This document shows, piece after piece, positions 14,652 to 22,777 of a DNA stretch of 23,879 nucleotides (its first letter is position 1; each line of letters opens with the position of its first letter). This DNA comes from Helicobacter sp. (GTDB lineage: Bacteria; Campylobacterota; Campylobacteria; Campylobacterales; Helicobacteraceae): positions 1 through 23,879 of the forward strand of contig NZ_JAAVGY010000027.1 of assembly GCF_014799995.1 (NCBI RefSeq). Reading direction: 5' to 3'. Position numbers and translations under genes: made by a program. Below the pieces are notes generated by a model. That model was not told where the DNA came from, made no database searches, and saw nothing but the letters and a program-made list of their open reading frames with translations.

Positions 14652-16547
14652 ATGACAAACCCTCATTCTGCCAAAGAAAGAATCCAAAACCATTTAGCCT
14701 ATAAACTCGGGCTTTGTATGATTGCTTATGATAAAAATCAAAGAGAAAACTTAAAAGATTCTTCAAATATTCATCTACAAGAATCTCTAAATTCCCTAAG
14801 AAATTCTAAGACGATTTTAAGTGCGGGGGGGGGGGCATTATCTAGCTTAAAGATTCTCTCACTTCCTAAACTTTTCTTTCAACTCTTTAAAATCAAACAG
14901 ACCCACAACAAAGAAAAACAATTCTACCAACAAGCTATTGCTGTTTTCCCCTCCCTTAAATATCCTCCATTGGAATCTTGTAAGGATTATAAACAATCTT
15001 TGTCCTATAAGTATCATTTAACTTATCTTTTAGGAGAAGTTTTAATAAAAGCAAATAGAGATTTATTTAAAGGAGGATATTTAACATTAAACAAAGAAAT
15101 CAAAAGGGCAAAAGAGAAATATCAAAAGATTTCATATATTACAAAGGAATTAAAGCTTTTTAACCAAAAATTCTACGAACAAATAGATATTGTAGAGCTA
15201 GCAGATTCTAGTCAAGAAATTTATTCTTTATTGCAAACTTATAAAGATTATCCACCACTTCTCCAAACCCTCTTTGTTAATTTTTCTTTCCTTGAACAAA
15301 ATCTTAATGAAATTTTCTCTTGGCTAAACTCCAAAGAATTTAAAGAACAATATCTTGATACCAATCACCCTTATCCTCCCTTATTAAATCCAGAGAGATT
15401 AACTAAAGATTCTAATAATCCTTATCCCAACTTAAGCTATGGAACAATCCCCGCGGAACTTGCTTGGGATTTGAATCTGCCTTTGCCGCCGTATTATAAA
15501 TTTATTATGGCTAAAGGGCATGGGAGTGGAGGGGCTGCTATGGGTAGATTTTTTATGTGTTGCGGAGTAAAATTAATCTATCAGTCTTGTAGAACACCTT
15601 TGTTCGATTTTTGTGCTATTTATCAGTTTTTGCTTTTAAATGCTGAAGAATATAACATTGTGGGGTTACATCACTATGGACACAATTCTGAATTTTCAAA
15701 AAACAAAAAAGATAGAAGTAAATTCTTTTATCTTTTTGCTGCCAAAGTTCCTCTTTTATTTCAAACAAGAGATTCTATAGGACAATTAAAACACGCATTA
15801 AAAAGGCATTGGACGGAAAAATATAAGAATAAAATTCTTAATGTGGGAGATGATTTTATGAATCTTTTTCCAAATATTAGACCAAAGACATTACCGATGA
15901 ATTTGGATTCATATAGAAATCAAGTTTTCATTCAACACTCTTTAATTTATTCTTTACATTCTTGTAATGAAATTATTTTCGTGGATATGGCTGAAATTTC
16001 TAAAGAAAATGCATTTAATACCCTTTGTGGTTTAAGTAAAAAACTTGGATTTAATGAGCCGAAAGAAAAAGATAGATATATTTTTGAAGCAAAAAGCTAT
16101 AAAGGTTTTTTAAATTTTTTATTGCCAATTAATTTTGTTTGCAAAGATATAAAAATTAAAGTTTTAATTCCTGGTAAGTATGATAATTTAGAGGATTGCA
16201 CAGAGTTATTATTAGGTTTACATACATATAGTTTTGCATTTTTCGCAAGTAAGAAAGATTTACAAATTTTACAAAAAGAGGAAGAGATATTGAATGAGTT
16301 TAGAAAGTATCTAAGTAAATTTGCAAAAATCTTGGAAGAAAAACTAAAAGAATCGGAGGAAATAACTTACAGGGAAAAAGATATATTAGAACATTTGCGT
16401 AAATGTGGAAGTGTAAGGAGAGACTTAAAAGAGATTTTAGATGAGCAATTAATTGATATTAAAAAGTTGCGCCCTGACATTGTGAAGTCTTGGAAATATT
16501 ATCAAGAATTTGAGAGAATGTGTGAGGAGATGGACGGAAATGATTAG
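14652..16547 (+). CDS. Large phase-variable protein, DUF2972-like
   Basis: This is a 631-residue protein of unknown function, in frame in this copy. No signal peptide is seen. The first 230 residues are Lys/Leu-rich and helical. The core begins at about 240 with HPYPPLLNPERL, IPAELAWDLNLPLPPYYKFI and the Gly-rich GHGSGGAAMGRFF. This is the pattern I recall for DUF2972 proteins of Campylobacter and Helicobacter, some of which are phase-variable and linked to surface polysaccharide modification. The glycine-rich loop might bind a nucleotide-like donor, but this is inference. A G11 tract (14825-14835) encodes A58-G61 and part of A62; G10 gives a stop after 65 residues and G12 after 64. The ATG follows AAGGAATCCACT. 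The gene is more AT-rich than its neighbours and stands between yraN and a convergent gene, which suggests acquisition. Confidence 0.8.
   Translation: MTNPHSAKERIQNHLAYKLGLCMIAYDKNQRENLKDSSNIHLQESLNSLRNSKTILSAGGGALSSLKILSLPKLFFQLFKIKQTHNKEKQFYQQAIAVFPSLKYPPLESCKDYKQSLSYKYHLTYLLGEVLIKANRDLFKGGYLTLNKEIKRAKEKYQKISYITKELKLFNQKFYEQIDIVELADSSQEIYSLLQTYKDYPPLLQTLFVNFSFLEQNLNEIFSWLNSKEFKEQYLDTNHPYPPLLNPERLTKDSNNPYPNLSYGTIPAELAWDLNLPLPPYYKFIMAKGHGSGGAAMGRFFMCCGVKLIYQSCRTPLFDFCAIYQFLLLNAEEYNIVGLHHYGHNSEFSKNKKDRSKFFYLFAAKVPLLFQTRDSIGQLKHALKRHWTEKYKNKILNVGDDFMNLFPNIRPKTLPMNLDSYRNQVFIQHSLIYSLHSCNEIIFVDMAEISKENAFNTLCGLSKKLGFNEPKEKDRYIFEAKSYKGFLNFLLPINFVCKDIKIKVLIPGKYDNLEDCTELLLGLHTYSFAFFASKKDLQILQKEEEILNEFRKYLSKFAKILEEKLKESEEITYREKDILEHLRKCGSVRRDLKEILDEQLIDIKKLRPDIVKSWKYYQEFERMCEEMDGND
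14825..14835 (+). repeat. Homopolymer G11 within the reading frame
   Basis: Eleven G cover the end of codon 58 to the start of codon 62 of the DUF2972-like gene. With G11 the frame continues (GGG GCA TTA). With G12 it reads GGC ATT ATC TAG, and with G10 CAT TAT CTA GCT TAA, so both changes turn the gene off at once. Confidence 0.97.
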
Positions 16548-16618
16548 GTAACTTAACGTTATTGCGAGATTCCATTTATGAAACTTGTAGGGGGAATGGG
16601 AATGCATCTCTGTAAATA

Positions 16619-16652
16619 CTCTTGTTCTTACGAAGTCTTGTAAGAACAAGAG
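16619..16652. terminator. Long hairpin between convergent genes
   Basis: CTCTTGTTCTTAC (16619-16631) and GTAAGAACAAGAG (16640-16652) form a perfect 13-bp stem with an eight-base loop. There is no T run on either side. It lies between two convergent genes, so it may end transcription from both, but a repeat relic is an alternative. Confidence 0.5.
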
Positions 16653-16677
16653 GAGGAAATCGGGTTATTGCTAAACT

Positions 16678-18222
16678 TTATGCACTTAAAAGCTTGTGAA
16701 TATTGTGTGTGTTGAATATTCCTGCTTTAAAGGTATCTGTTTTTGTGAAGTTTAGCGGGTTAAACATCAAACGATTTAATTGCATTAATTCGTCAAATCG
16801 TTTAAAGGCAGATTCCATTTTTTCTTTCATTTCTTCCATTTTTTTGAAATTACTTTCTACTACATTCCAAATCTTAGAAGCTTCCTGACTTACACCATTG
16901 CTAGCAGTTTGCAAAGAATTAAGGCTAAAAGAGATATTCACTTCAAGTTTAGTAACATCTGCCATAGAGGTATTATTAAACAATCCGCTAATTCCATTTC
17001 CTGATGCCCCAAACAATGTATTGGTGCTATTTTGCGCAGTAATAGAAACTTGCAAATTAGAAATAGAAGCACCCAAGCCTTGATAGGTTTTGTTACCAAT
17101 GTGCGCGCTAAGGCTTTGAAGAGCATTTAAAATAGAATCATTTTGTGCTTGATTTTGCAAAGATTCGTCTTTGATTGCTTCGCTAACTAAATCAATATGA
17201 TGCACTTGCCCACTACTGCCATCTTCGCGTAAATAGTCGGCGGTTTTTTGCTTGATTCCAAGTAAATCTCCCTTTTGTCCTCTCATCATTTCTTGACTTT
17301 CTTGAGCGTTAAGATAGATAACCCCAATCCCCTTTTCGCCCAATCCTACTAATTGTCCTTCACCATTTGCGTCAGGAGTCCAGATTCTTAATTTGTCATA
17401 AATTGGGTCATCTTTGTCAATTTTTCCATCGCCATTTTCATCATAAATGCTTAAATCTTTGAATCCATCTCCGCTTTGTGTGCCAAAAAGCTCATTACCA
17501 TCGTTGATTTTCCCATCACCATTTTTATCAAGTGCTAAGAATCCAGAGCCTTTTTTGAGTGTAGAGATTTGGTCAGGAGTGCCATCGCTATCCAAGTCAA
17601 AACGCATTTTAGTATCACTTAGCTCTGTGCCACTACCATCATAATCAATCACAAGTGGATCAACAATTTTCTTATTGACGCCTTGAGGAATGTTTTGTGT
17701 AGCATTTGAGCTGTTAATTTGCAAATTTTGCATAAAGCTTTGGGAAACATTAATGCTTAATTCCAAACTTCTTGAAACCCCATCACCCCCTACCATTGTG
17801 CCCGAAATAGAAATGGATAAGCTTTGAGAAAAACCTTGAGAAAGGCTGATTCCGCTACCTATAATTTGACTTGCGAAGTTTTTGTTATACAACAAATCTG
17901 ACATTGTCAATGTGGTATTTTGTGTAGTGTTTGAACCACTGCTTGGGAATAATTGTTCCCATAATTTCATCATTTCGTCTTGAATTTCTGAAACTTTACT
18001 CAAAGCCCTGTTTAAAATTGTTTTTTGAAAATCCCCTAAACCGTCAGCATTCAAGTTACTACTTGTGATAATACTATTGGTTTGTCCCTTTGCGTCTTGG
18101 TTAATGGTTGATTGTGGAACACTATTTGCTTTAGTGTTTGTAAGCTCTTCTTTAACAGCACTCCATTGCGTGGTGGTATATGAGGCTTGCAAAGAAGAGA
18201 AACTTAGACTTGCTGCTTGCAT
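16678..18222 (-). CDS. EF-hand-like calcium-binding repeat protein, candidate flagellar regulon member
   Basis: This is a 514-residue protein without signal peptide or membrane segment. Residues 1-185 and 330-450 are rich in Ser, Asn, Gln and Thr (SLSISISGTM, SLQTASNGVSQ). The central block (about 188-305) has aspartate-rich loops: DYDGSGTELSD, DLDSDGTPD, DKNGDGKIND (232-241) and DENGDGKIDKDD (261-272). The last two follow the EF-hand or dockerin pattern D-x-N-x-D-G-x-I. The ending of this block, DPIYDKLRIWTPDANGEG then GVIYL, occurs in widespread hypothetical proteins, as I recall. A coiled-coil-like stretch, FKKMEEMKEKMESAFKRFDE, comes near 455-475. The start follows AAAGGAGAAAC. A sigma-28-type box lies about 31 bases upstream, so expression with late flagellar genes and export by the flagellar apparatus are possible. 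No enzyme activity is claimed. Confidence 0.8.
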   Translation of the reverse strand: MQAASLSFSSLQASYTTTQWSAVKEELTNTKANSVPQSTINQDAKGQTNSIITSSNLNADGLGDFQKTILNRALSKVSEIQDEMMKLWEQLFPSSGSNTTQNTTLTMSDLLYNKNFASQIIGSGISLSQGFSQSLSISISGTMVGGDGVSRSLELSINVSQSFMQNLQINSSNATQNIPQGVNKKIVDPLVIDYDGSGTELSDTKMRFDLDSDGTPDQISTLKKGSGFLALDKNGDGKINDGNELFGTQSGDGFKDLSIYDENGDGKIDKDDPIYDKLRIWTPDANGEGQLVGLGEKGIGVIYLNAQESQEMMRGQKGDLLGIKQKTADYLREDGSSGQVHHIDLVSEAIKDESLQNQAQNDSILNALQSLSAHIGNKTYQGLGASISNLQVSITAQNSTNTLFGASGNGISGLFNNTSMADVTKLEVNISFSLNSLQTASNGVSQEASKIWNVVESNFKKMEEMKEKMESAFKRFDELMQLNRLMFNPLNFTKTDTFKAGIFNTHNIHKLLSA

Positions 18223-18253
18223 TGTTTCTCCTTTATTTTAAATTTCATTCTCT

Positions 18254-18260
18254 ATATCGG
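18254..18260 (-). promoter_or_regulatory. Sigma-28 (FliA)-type -10 box
   Basis: On the minus strand CCGATAT matches the CGATAT core of flagellar sigma-28 promoters in Campylobacter and is close to the GCCGATAA form of other bacteria. It is about 31 bases before the ATG at 18222. No TAAA is found at the ideal distance (TTTA at 18277-18280 instead), so the -35 is weak. Confidence 0.5.
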
Positions 18261-18415
18261 TTATTTTTTAAAAAACTAAAATAAATTTTTTGTAAATTTT
18301 TAATTTTATGACGCAGTTCCTAGATATTTAAGCATTATGAAATGAATTTGAGAAGTTTATTTTGGTGTTTTCTTTGCAAAATATAAAAAATAAAACTTAA
18401 AAATTATTTTTAATT

Positions 18416-18450
18416 ATATAAGCTTATATTAATTAAAGATTAAATACAAT
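18416..18450 (+). promoter_or_regulatory. gdhA promoter with overlapping palindrome
   Basis: TACAAT (18445-18450) is a plausible -10, giving a leader of about 23 bases before AAGGAG and the ATG. A perfect 14-bp palindrome, ATATAAGCTTATAT (18416-18429), covers the -35 region and could be a repressor or activator site. Confidence 0.45.
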
Positions 18451-18479
18451 TTTGCCATTAAAATTACAAGGAGAATCAA

Positions 18480-19832
18480 ATGTCTTACACACAAGATGTC
18501 ATTCAAAAAGTCCAAAAACTCTATCCTGACCAAGTAGAGTTTCATCAAGCGGTTAAAGAAGTGCTAGAATCCATTGAACCTGCGTTAAAGAAAGATAAAA
18601 AATATGAGGCTCATAAAGTTTTAGAAAGAATCGTGATTCCAGAGCGTCAAATTAATTTTCGTGTAACTTGGGAAGATGACAAGGGTGAAATCCAAGTCAA
18701 TCGTGGTTATCGTATTGAGTTTAGCTCCTTGCTTGGACCTTATAAAGGCGGTTTGAGATTCCACCCAAGCGTAACAGAGGGAATCATTAAATTTTTAGGA
18801 TTTGAGCAGATTTTCAAAAATTCTTTGACAGGACTTGCAATGGGCGGTGGTAAAGGCGGAAGCGACTTTGACCCTAAAGGCAAGAGTGATAGAGAAGTGA
18901 TGCGATTCTGTCAAGCATTTATGAATGAACTTTATCGTCATATTGGAGCACATACAGATGTTCCTGCGGGAGATATTGGAGTAGGCGGACGTGAGATTGG
19001 TTATTTGTTTGGGCAATATAAGAAATTAACTAACCGCTATGAAGGTGTTTTGACAGGTAAATCTTTGCTTTGGGGTGGGAGTTTAGTGCGCACAGAGGCA
19101 ACAGGCTATGGCAATGTGTATTTTGCACAAGAAATGCTCAAAAATAGCAATGCAGGCGAGTTAGAGGGCAAAGTTTGCCTTGTTTCTGGTAGTGGAAATG
19201 TCGCAATCTATACGGTAGAAAAACTCCAACAACTTGGTGCGAAACCTGTAACCATTAGCGATTCTAGGGGTATGATTTATGATGAAAAAGGAATTGATTT
19301 AGCATTGCTTAAAGAAGTCAAAGAAGTAAGACGCGAGAGTTTGGAATCTTATGCTAAAGAGCGCAGTAGTGCTAAATGGACGAATGTAAAAGATTATCCT
19401 AAAGACCATAATCCATTATGGACGATTCCGGCTTTTGCTGCATTCCCAAGCGCAACACAAAATGAAATCAATGCAAAAGACGCACAAAACCTGCTTGATA
19501 ATGGTTGCAAATGCGTCAGCGAGGGAGCAAATATGCCTTCAACGATTGAAGCAGTGCATAAGTTTTTGAATGCAAAAATTTGCTATGGTCCGGGCAAAGC
19601 AGCTAATGCAGGTGGTGTTGCTACAAGCGGACTTGAAATGAGTCAAAATGCTTCTATGACAGCTTGGACTTTTGAAGAAGTGGATAAGAAATTGCATAAT
19701 ATTATGAAAAATATCTATGCTAATGCAAGCCAAACCGCAAAAGAATTTGGCGAGCCTACGAATCTTGTGCTTGGAGCGAATATTGCAGGCTTTAGAAAAG
19801 TCGCTAATGCAATGATTGAGCAAGGTTTATAA
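18480..19832 (+). CDS. gdhA: NADP-type glutamate dehydrogenase
   Basis: GdhA makes glutamate from 2-oxoglutarate and ammonium (hexameric, 450 residues, the usual length of the small-subunit class). The substrate-binding block GPYKGGLRFHPSV is at about 86-98, the catalytic-lysine motif LAMGGGKGGSDFDPKGKSD at about 119-137, and PAGDIGVGGREIGYL contains the catalytic aspartate. The coenzyme domain has SGSGNVAIYTVEKL (Rossmann GxGNVA). The ATG follows AAGGAGAATCAA. The next gene begins 20 bases after the stop. Confidence 0.97.
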   Translation: MSYTQDVIQKVQKLYPDQVEFHQAVKEVLESIEPALKKDKKYEAHKVLERIVIPERQINFRVTWEDDKGEIQVNRGYRIEFSSLLGPYKGGLRFHPSVTEGIIKFLGFEQIFKNSLTGLAMGGGKGGSDFDPKGKSDREVMRFCQAFMNELYRHIGAHTDVPAGDIGVGGREIGYLFGQYKKLTNRYEGVLTGKSLLWGGSLVRTEATGYGNVYFAQEMLKNSNAGELEGKVCLVSGSGNVAIYTVEKLQQLGAKPVTISDSRGMIYDEKGIDLALLKEVKEVRRESLESYAKERSSAKWTNVKDYPKDHNPLWTIPAFAAFPSATQNEINAKDAQNLLDNGCKCVSEGANMPSTIEAVHKFLNAKICYGPGKAANAGGVATSGLEMSQNASMTAWTFEEVDKKLHNIMKNIYANASQTAKEFGEPTNLVLGANIAGFRKVANAMIEQGL

Positions 19833-19852
19833 TTCTCATAGTTGGATAGTTT

Positions 19853-20686
19853 TTGAAACTCTTAAAATTCTTTCTTTTCTTTATCAGTTGGAATCTCGCT
19901 TTATACGCGGAGATTCCAAGTTTTCCTCCTTATCAAGAAAATTTCATTTCCCAAGAAGAACTGACTTCGTTTGTGATGAGCGAAAAGCTAGATGGCGTGC
20001 GCGGAATCTGGAATGGTAAAGTCTTAAAAACGCGTAAAGGCACGATTATCCAAGCACCGAAATTTTGGCTTATGAATTTTCCTCCCTTTAATCTTGATGG
20101 CGAATTGTGGTTTGCGCATAATAGTTTTGAAAAAGTCTCAAGTGTCGTGAGAGATTCTGTTCCCAATGAGGCAGAGTGGAGCAATATTACTTATCAAGTC
20201 TTTGATGTGCGTGGCGTCTGTGATGAATGCACTTTGAAAGAACGTTTAGAGCGGCTTGAAAATTATTTAAAAGACTTTCCTAATCCTTATATTAAAATCA
20301 TTCCTCAAATCCCAATCAAAAGCCGCAAACATTTAGAATCTTATTATCAAAAGATTCTAAATTATGGTGGAGAGGGCGTGATTTTGCGTAAAGATTCTAT
20401 GTCCAATGTGGGTTATAAATTCAAGCCCTTTATGGATTCAGAATGCGTTGTGCGAGGCTATACTCAAGGCAAAGGCAGAAACTCTAATAAAATGGGTGCA
20501 ATTTTGTGTGAGGGAGAGATTTTAGGAGAAAAGAAGAGTTTTAAAATTGGTTCAGGATTTCGCAAGGAAGAGCGTATAAATCCTCCTAAAATTGGCACAA
20601 TCATTACTTATAAATATCAAGGTTATACCAAAAATAATTTGCCCCGCTTCCCTGTATTTTTGAGAGTCCGAGAGGGAGGAATCTAA
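19853..20686 (+). CDS. ATP-dependent DNA ligase with signal peptide (LigB/periplasmic type)
   Basis: This is a minimal ATP-dependent DNA ligase of 277 residues. Ligase motif I, K45-LDGVR, carries the adenylated lysine. LDGELWF (about 80-86) matches motif III, GGEGVILRK motif IV, and GYKFKPF motif V. An OB-fold C-terminal part follows. The N-terminus KLLKFFLFFISWNLALYAE is a clear export signal, as in related ligases of Haemophilus, Neisseria and Campylobacter, so the enzyme probably acts in the periplasm, perhaps on incoming DNA. The start is TTG with no good ribosome site; it is chosen because it gives the full signal. It lies 20 bases after gdhA. The cell's replicative ligase should be the NAD-dependent LigA. 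Confidence 0.88.
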   Translation: MKLLKFFLFFISWNLALYAEIPSFPPYQENFISQEELTSFVMSEKLDGVRGIWNGKVLKTRKGTIIQAPKFWLMNFPPFNLDGELWFAHNSFEKVSSVVRDSVPNEAEWSNITYQVFDVRGVCDECTLKERLERLENYLKDFPNPYIKIIPQIPIKSRKHLESYYQKILNYGGEGVILRKDSMSNVGYKFKPFMDSECVVRGYTQGKGRNSNKMGAILCEGEILGEKKSFKIGSGFRKEERINPPKIGTIITYKYQGYTKNNLPRFPVFLRVREGGI

Positions 20687-20769
20687 GTAGGAATTTACAA
20701 AGGGATTCGCCCTAGATTGTATTTTATAGAACTTTCTGCATTTTGGGTAAAATTTTAATAGAAATTATG

Positions 20770-20775
20770 TAAAAT
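20770..20775 (+). promoter_or_regulatory. Possible -10 box for lptF/G-like gene
   Basis: TAAAAT preceded by ATG lies about 46 bases before the TTG start in an AT-rich stretch. One mismatch from TATAAT; no -35 is evident. Confidence 0.35.
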
Positions 20776-20815
20776 ACGCTTTTTAAATATTCTTGATTAT
20801 CTTTTAGGAACAATT

Positions 20816-21859
20816 TTGAGAATTAAAAATTTTTTATTTCAGAGTTTTGCACAAATATTTTTCCCTATTTTTTTTTTTTTTTTTTTTATTGCTTCGGTTG
20901 TGATTTTTATTCGTGTTGCAAGTGTTACTTTTGTTGTTAAAATCAGCTTTTTTGAATTGTTTTCTCTTTATTTTTACACGCTTCCTACAATGATTTTTTT
21001 TGTGATTCCGCTTAGTTTTTTTATTGCGTGTGCGCTTGGATTGTCTCGTCTAAGTTTTGATTATGAATTGCCTGTTTTGTTTGCACTTGGAATGAATCCT
21101 AAAGTGATTATGAAAATTTTTCTACCTATTGCCTTGCTGGCGAGCTTTAGTTTGTTGGTTTTGTCTCTAGTGCTGACACCACTAAGCGATGTAGCCTATC
21201 GGCATTTCTTGGAGGAACGCAAGAATAGCATTAATATTAATTTGCAAGCGGGTGAGTTTGGGCAAAAGCTCGGAGAATGGCTTGTTTATGTGCAAAGAAG
21301 CAAAAAAGATGAAAACATCTATGAAAATATCATACTCTTGTCTCTTGCAAAAGAGGATAATAAAGAAAAAAGAGGATTGATATTTGCCAAAGAGGCAAAA
21401 ATTTCTAATACAAATGGAGTAATGGAAGTAACATTAGAAAATGGCAAAATCTATCGCAAGCCCAATGAAGGTATTGAAAGGATTGGTTTTGATAAATTGG
21501 TATTGAGAAACACGATAGATTCTTTAGAGGAATCTAATTTGGGATTGATAGAATATTGGAAAAGAGCATTTTATCCTAATTCAAGACAGGAAAAAACTAA
21601 AAGAAATCTTAGTATGTATATTTCACTCTCACTTTTTCCGCTAATTAGCCTATTTTATTATCCATTTTTAGGGATTAAGAATCCCCGCTACCAAAAGAAT
21701 TATACGATTTTGCAAGCAATGGTGGTTGTAGGCGGATTTTATGCGTTGATGTATTTATGTGCAAGCTACATTCCTTTGCTTGGTTTGGTAATATTGCCGT
21801 TGGCTTGGGCATTGGCTGGTTATTGGTTGTATCGGCATTATGTTCAGAGATTTTATTAA
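20816..21859 (+). CDS. LptF/LptG (YjgP/YjgQ) family permease
   Basis: This is a 347-residue inner-membrane protein of the family that, with LptB, extracts LPS from the inner membrane for transport. It has three N-terminal helices (about 8-35, 44-72, 92-120), a periplasmic beta-jellyroll part (about 130-250, including GEFGQKLGEWLVYVQ and VTLENGKIYR) and three C-terminal helices (about 265-340). Whether it is LptF or LptG cannot be decided. The start is TTG, with AGGAA five bases before it. The codons for residues 18-24 hold a run of 20 T (IFFFFFF); T19 stops at LLLRL-stop and T21 after 17 more codons. truA follows after 30 bases, the order I recall from H. pylori. Confidence 0.9.
   Translation: MRIKNFLFQSFAQIFFPIFFFFFFIASVVIFIRVASVTFVVKISFFELFSLYFYTLPTMIFFVIPLSFFIACALGLSRLSFDYELPVLFALGMNPKVIMKIFLPIALLASFSLLVLSLVLTPLSDVAYRHFLEERKNSININLQAGEFGQKLGEWLVYVQRSKKDENIYENIILLSLAKEDNKEKRGLIFAKEAKISNTNGVMEVTLENGKIYRKPNEGIERIGFDKLVLRNTIDSLEESNLGLIEYWKRAFYPNSRQEKTKRNLSMYISLSLFPLISLFYYPFLGIKNPRYQKNYTILQAMVVVGGFYALMYLCASYIPLLGLVILPLAWALAGYWLYRHYVQRFY
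20868..20887 (+). repeat. Homopolymer T20 within the lptF/G-like frame
   Basis: Twenty T from the second base of an Ile codon through six Phe codons, in the first membrane helix. A change of one base shifts the frame to an early stop. Confidence 0.95.
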
Positions 21860-21889
21860 CTTATCTATTGGCAAGTTTGAATCCAAAAG

Positions 21890-22681
21890 ATGAACTTACA
21901 ACAAGATTCTGCAAAAGATTCTATTAAGGTTGCAATGCGCATTGCTTATTATGGTGGAGCTTTTTTTGGATTCCAAAGTCAAAAAAATGTTTTGAGTGTC
22001 AGTAGTGTCTTAGAAGCCGCGTTACAAAGCATCGGAATTTTTAGTGAATTTGTAGGAAGTGGGCGCACAGATAAAGGGGTGCATGCAACGGCTCAAGTGA
22101 TTTCTTTAGAGATTCCATACTATTGGCACAATTTAGAGAGTCTAAAACAGCATTTAAACTCTAAGCTTTTACCTTGGATTAAAGTAAAACAGATTTGGTT
22201 TGTTCCAAAGGATTTTAATGCGCGTTTTTCCGCTAAGAGACGCGGATATTGTTATGTGTTAAGCAAACGCTCTTCCCCATTTCTTAATACCTTTAGTCTG
22301 TCCTACACGATTCAAAATGTCGCATTATTTAAAGAGGCTTTGAGGCTTTTTGTGGGCACACATAATTTCAAAGCCTTTATGAAAAAGGGAGGTTGTGGGG
22401 ATTCTTATATGGAGGATATAAAAACAAATAAGAATCTGGAGGCGCAGAGCGTGCGCACAATTTATAAGACAAAATTACTAGAAAGCAAGGATTTTTGGAT
22501 TCTGTCTTTTTGGGGAAGTGGGTTTTTGCGTGCGCAGATTCGCTTGATGGTTGGGTTTTTGTTAGAGATTGATAGAGGAGATTTGAACTTAGAGGAGCTC
22601 AAAGCGCAATTAATGGGGGAGGAGATTTACAGAATCCCTGTTGCTCCTAATGGATTGTTTTTGACACGTGTGGATTATTAA
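21890..22681 (+). CDS. truA: tRNA pseudouridine synthase A
   Basis: TruA makes pseudouridine at positions 38-40 of tRNA anticodon arms. It has 263 residues. The signature GSGRTDKGVHATAQV holds the catalytic D61. FNARFSAKRRGYCYVL is the second conserved block, and GSGFLRAQIRLMVGFLLEI the third. The ATG at 21890 has no clear ribosome site. An ATG at 21935 has AAGG at a good distance and would begin just before the conserved IAYYGGAFFGF, so the true start may be there. It is separated by 30 bases from the lptF/G-like gene. Confidence 0.95.
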   Translation: MNLQQDSAKDSIKVAMRIAYYGGAFFGFQSQKNVLSVSSVLEAALQSIGIFSEFVGSGRTDKGVHATAQVISLEIPYYWHNLESLKQHLNSKLLPWIKVKQIWFVPKDFNARFSAKRRGYCYVLSKRSSPFLNTFSLSYTIQNVALFKEALRLFVGTHNFKAFMKKGGCGDSYMEDIKTNKNLEAQSVRTIYKTKLLESKDFWILSFWGSGFLRAQIRLMVGFLLEIDRGDLNLEELKAQLMGEEIYRIPVAPNGLFLTRVDY

Positions 22682-22730
22682 AGTTTGCTTGGATTTTAGC
22701 TTTGTCGGGCATTGATAATAATAGCTAGAG

Positions 22731-22760
22731 TTTAAGCCCAAGTTCAAACTTAGGCTTAAA
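22731..22760. terminator. Bidirectional terminator between truA and ccp
   Basis: TTTAAGCC (22731-22738) pairs with GGCTTAAA (22753-22760). After one C-A mismatch AAGTT (22740-22744) pairs with AACTT (22747-22751). The A/T ends on both sides fit a terminator serving the convergent truA and cytochrome c peroxidase genes. Confidence 0.75.
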
Positions 22761-22777
22761 TGGATTGGAGTTGTAAA

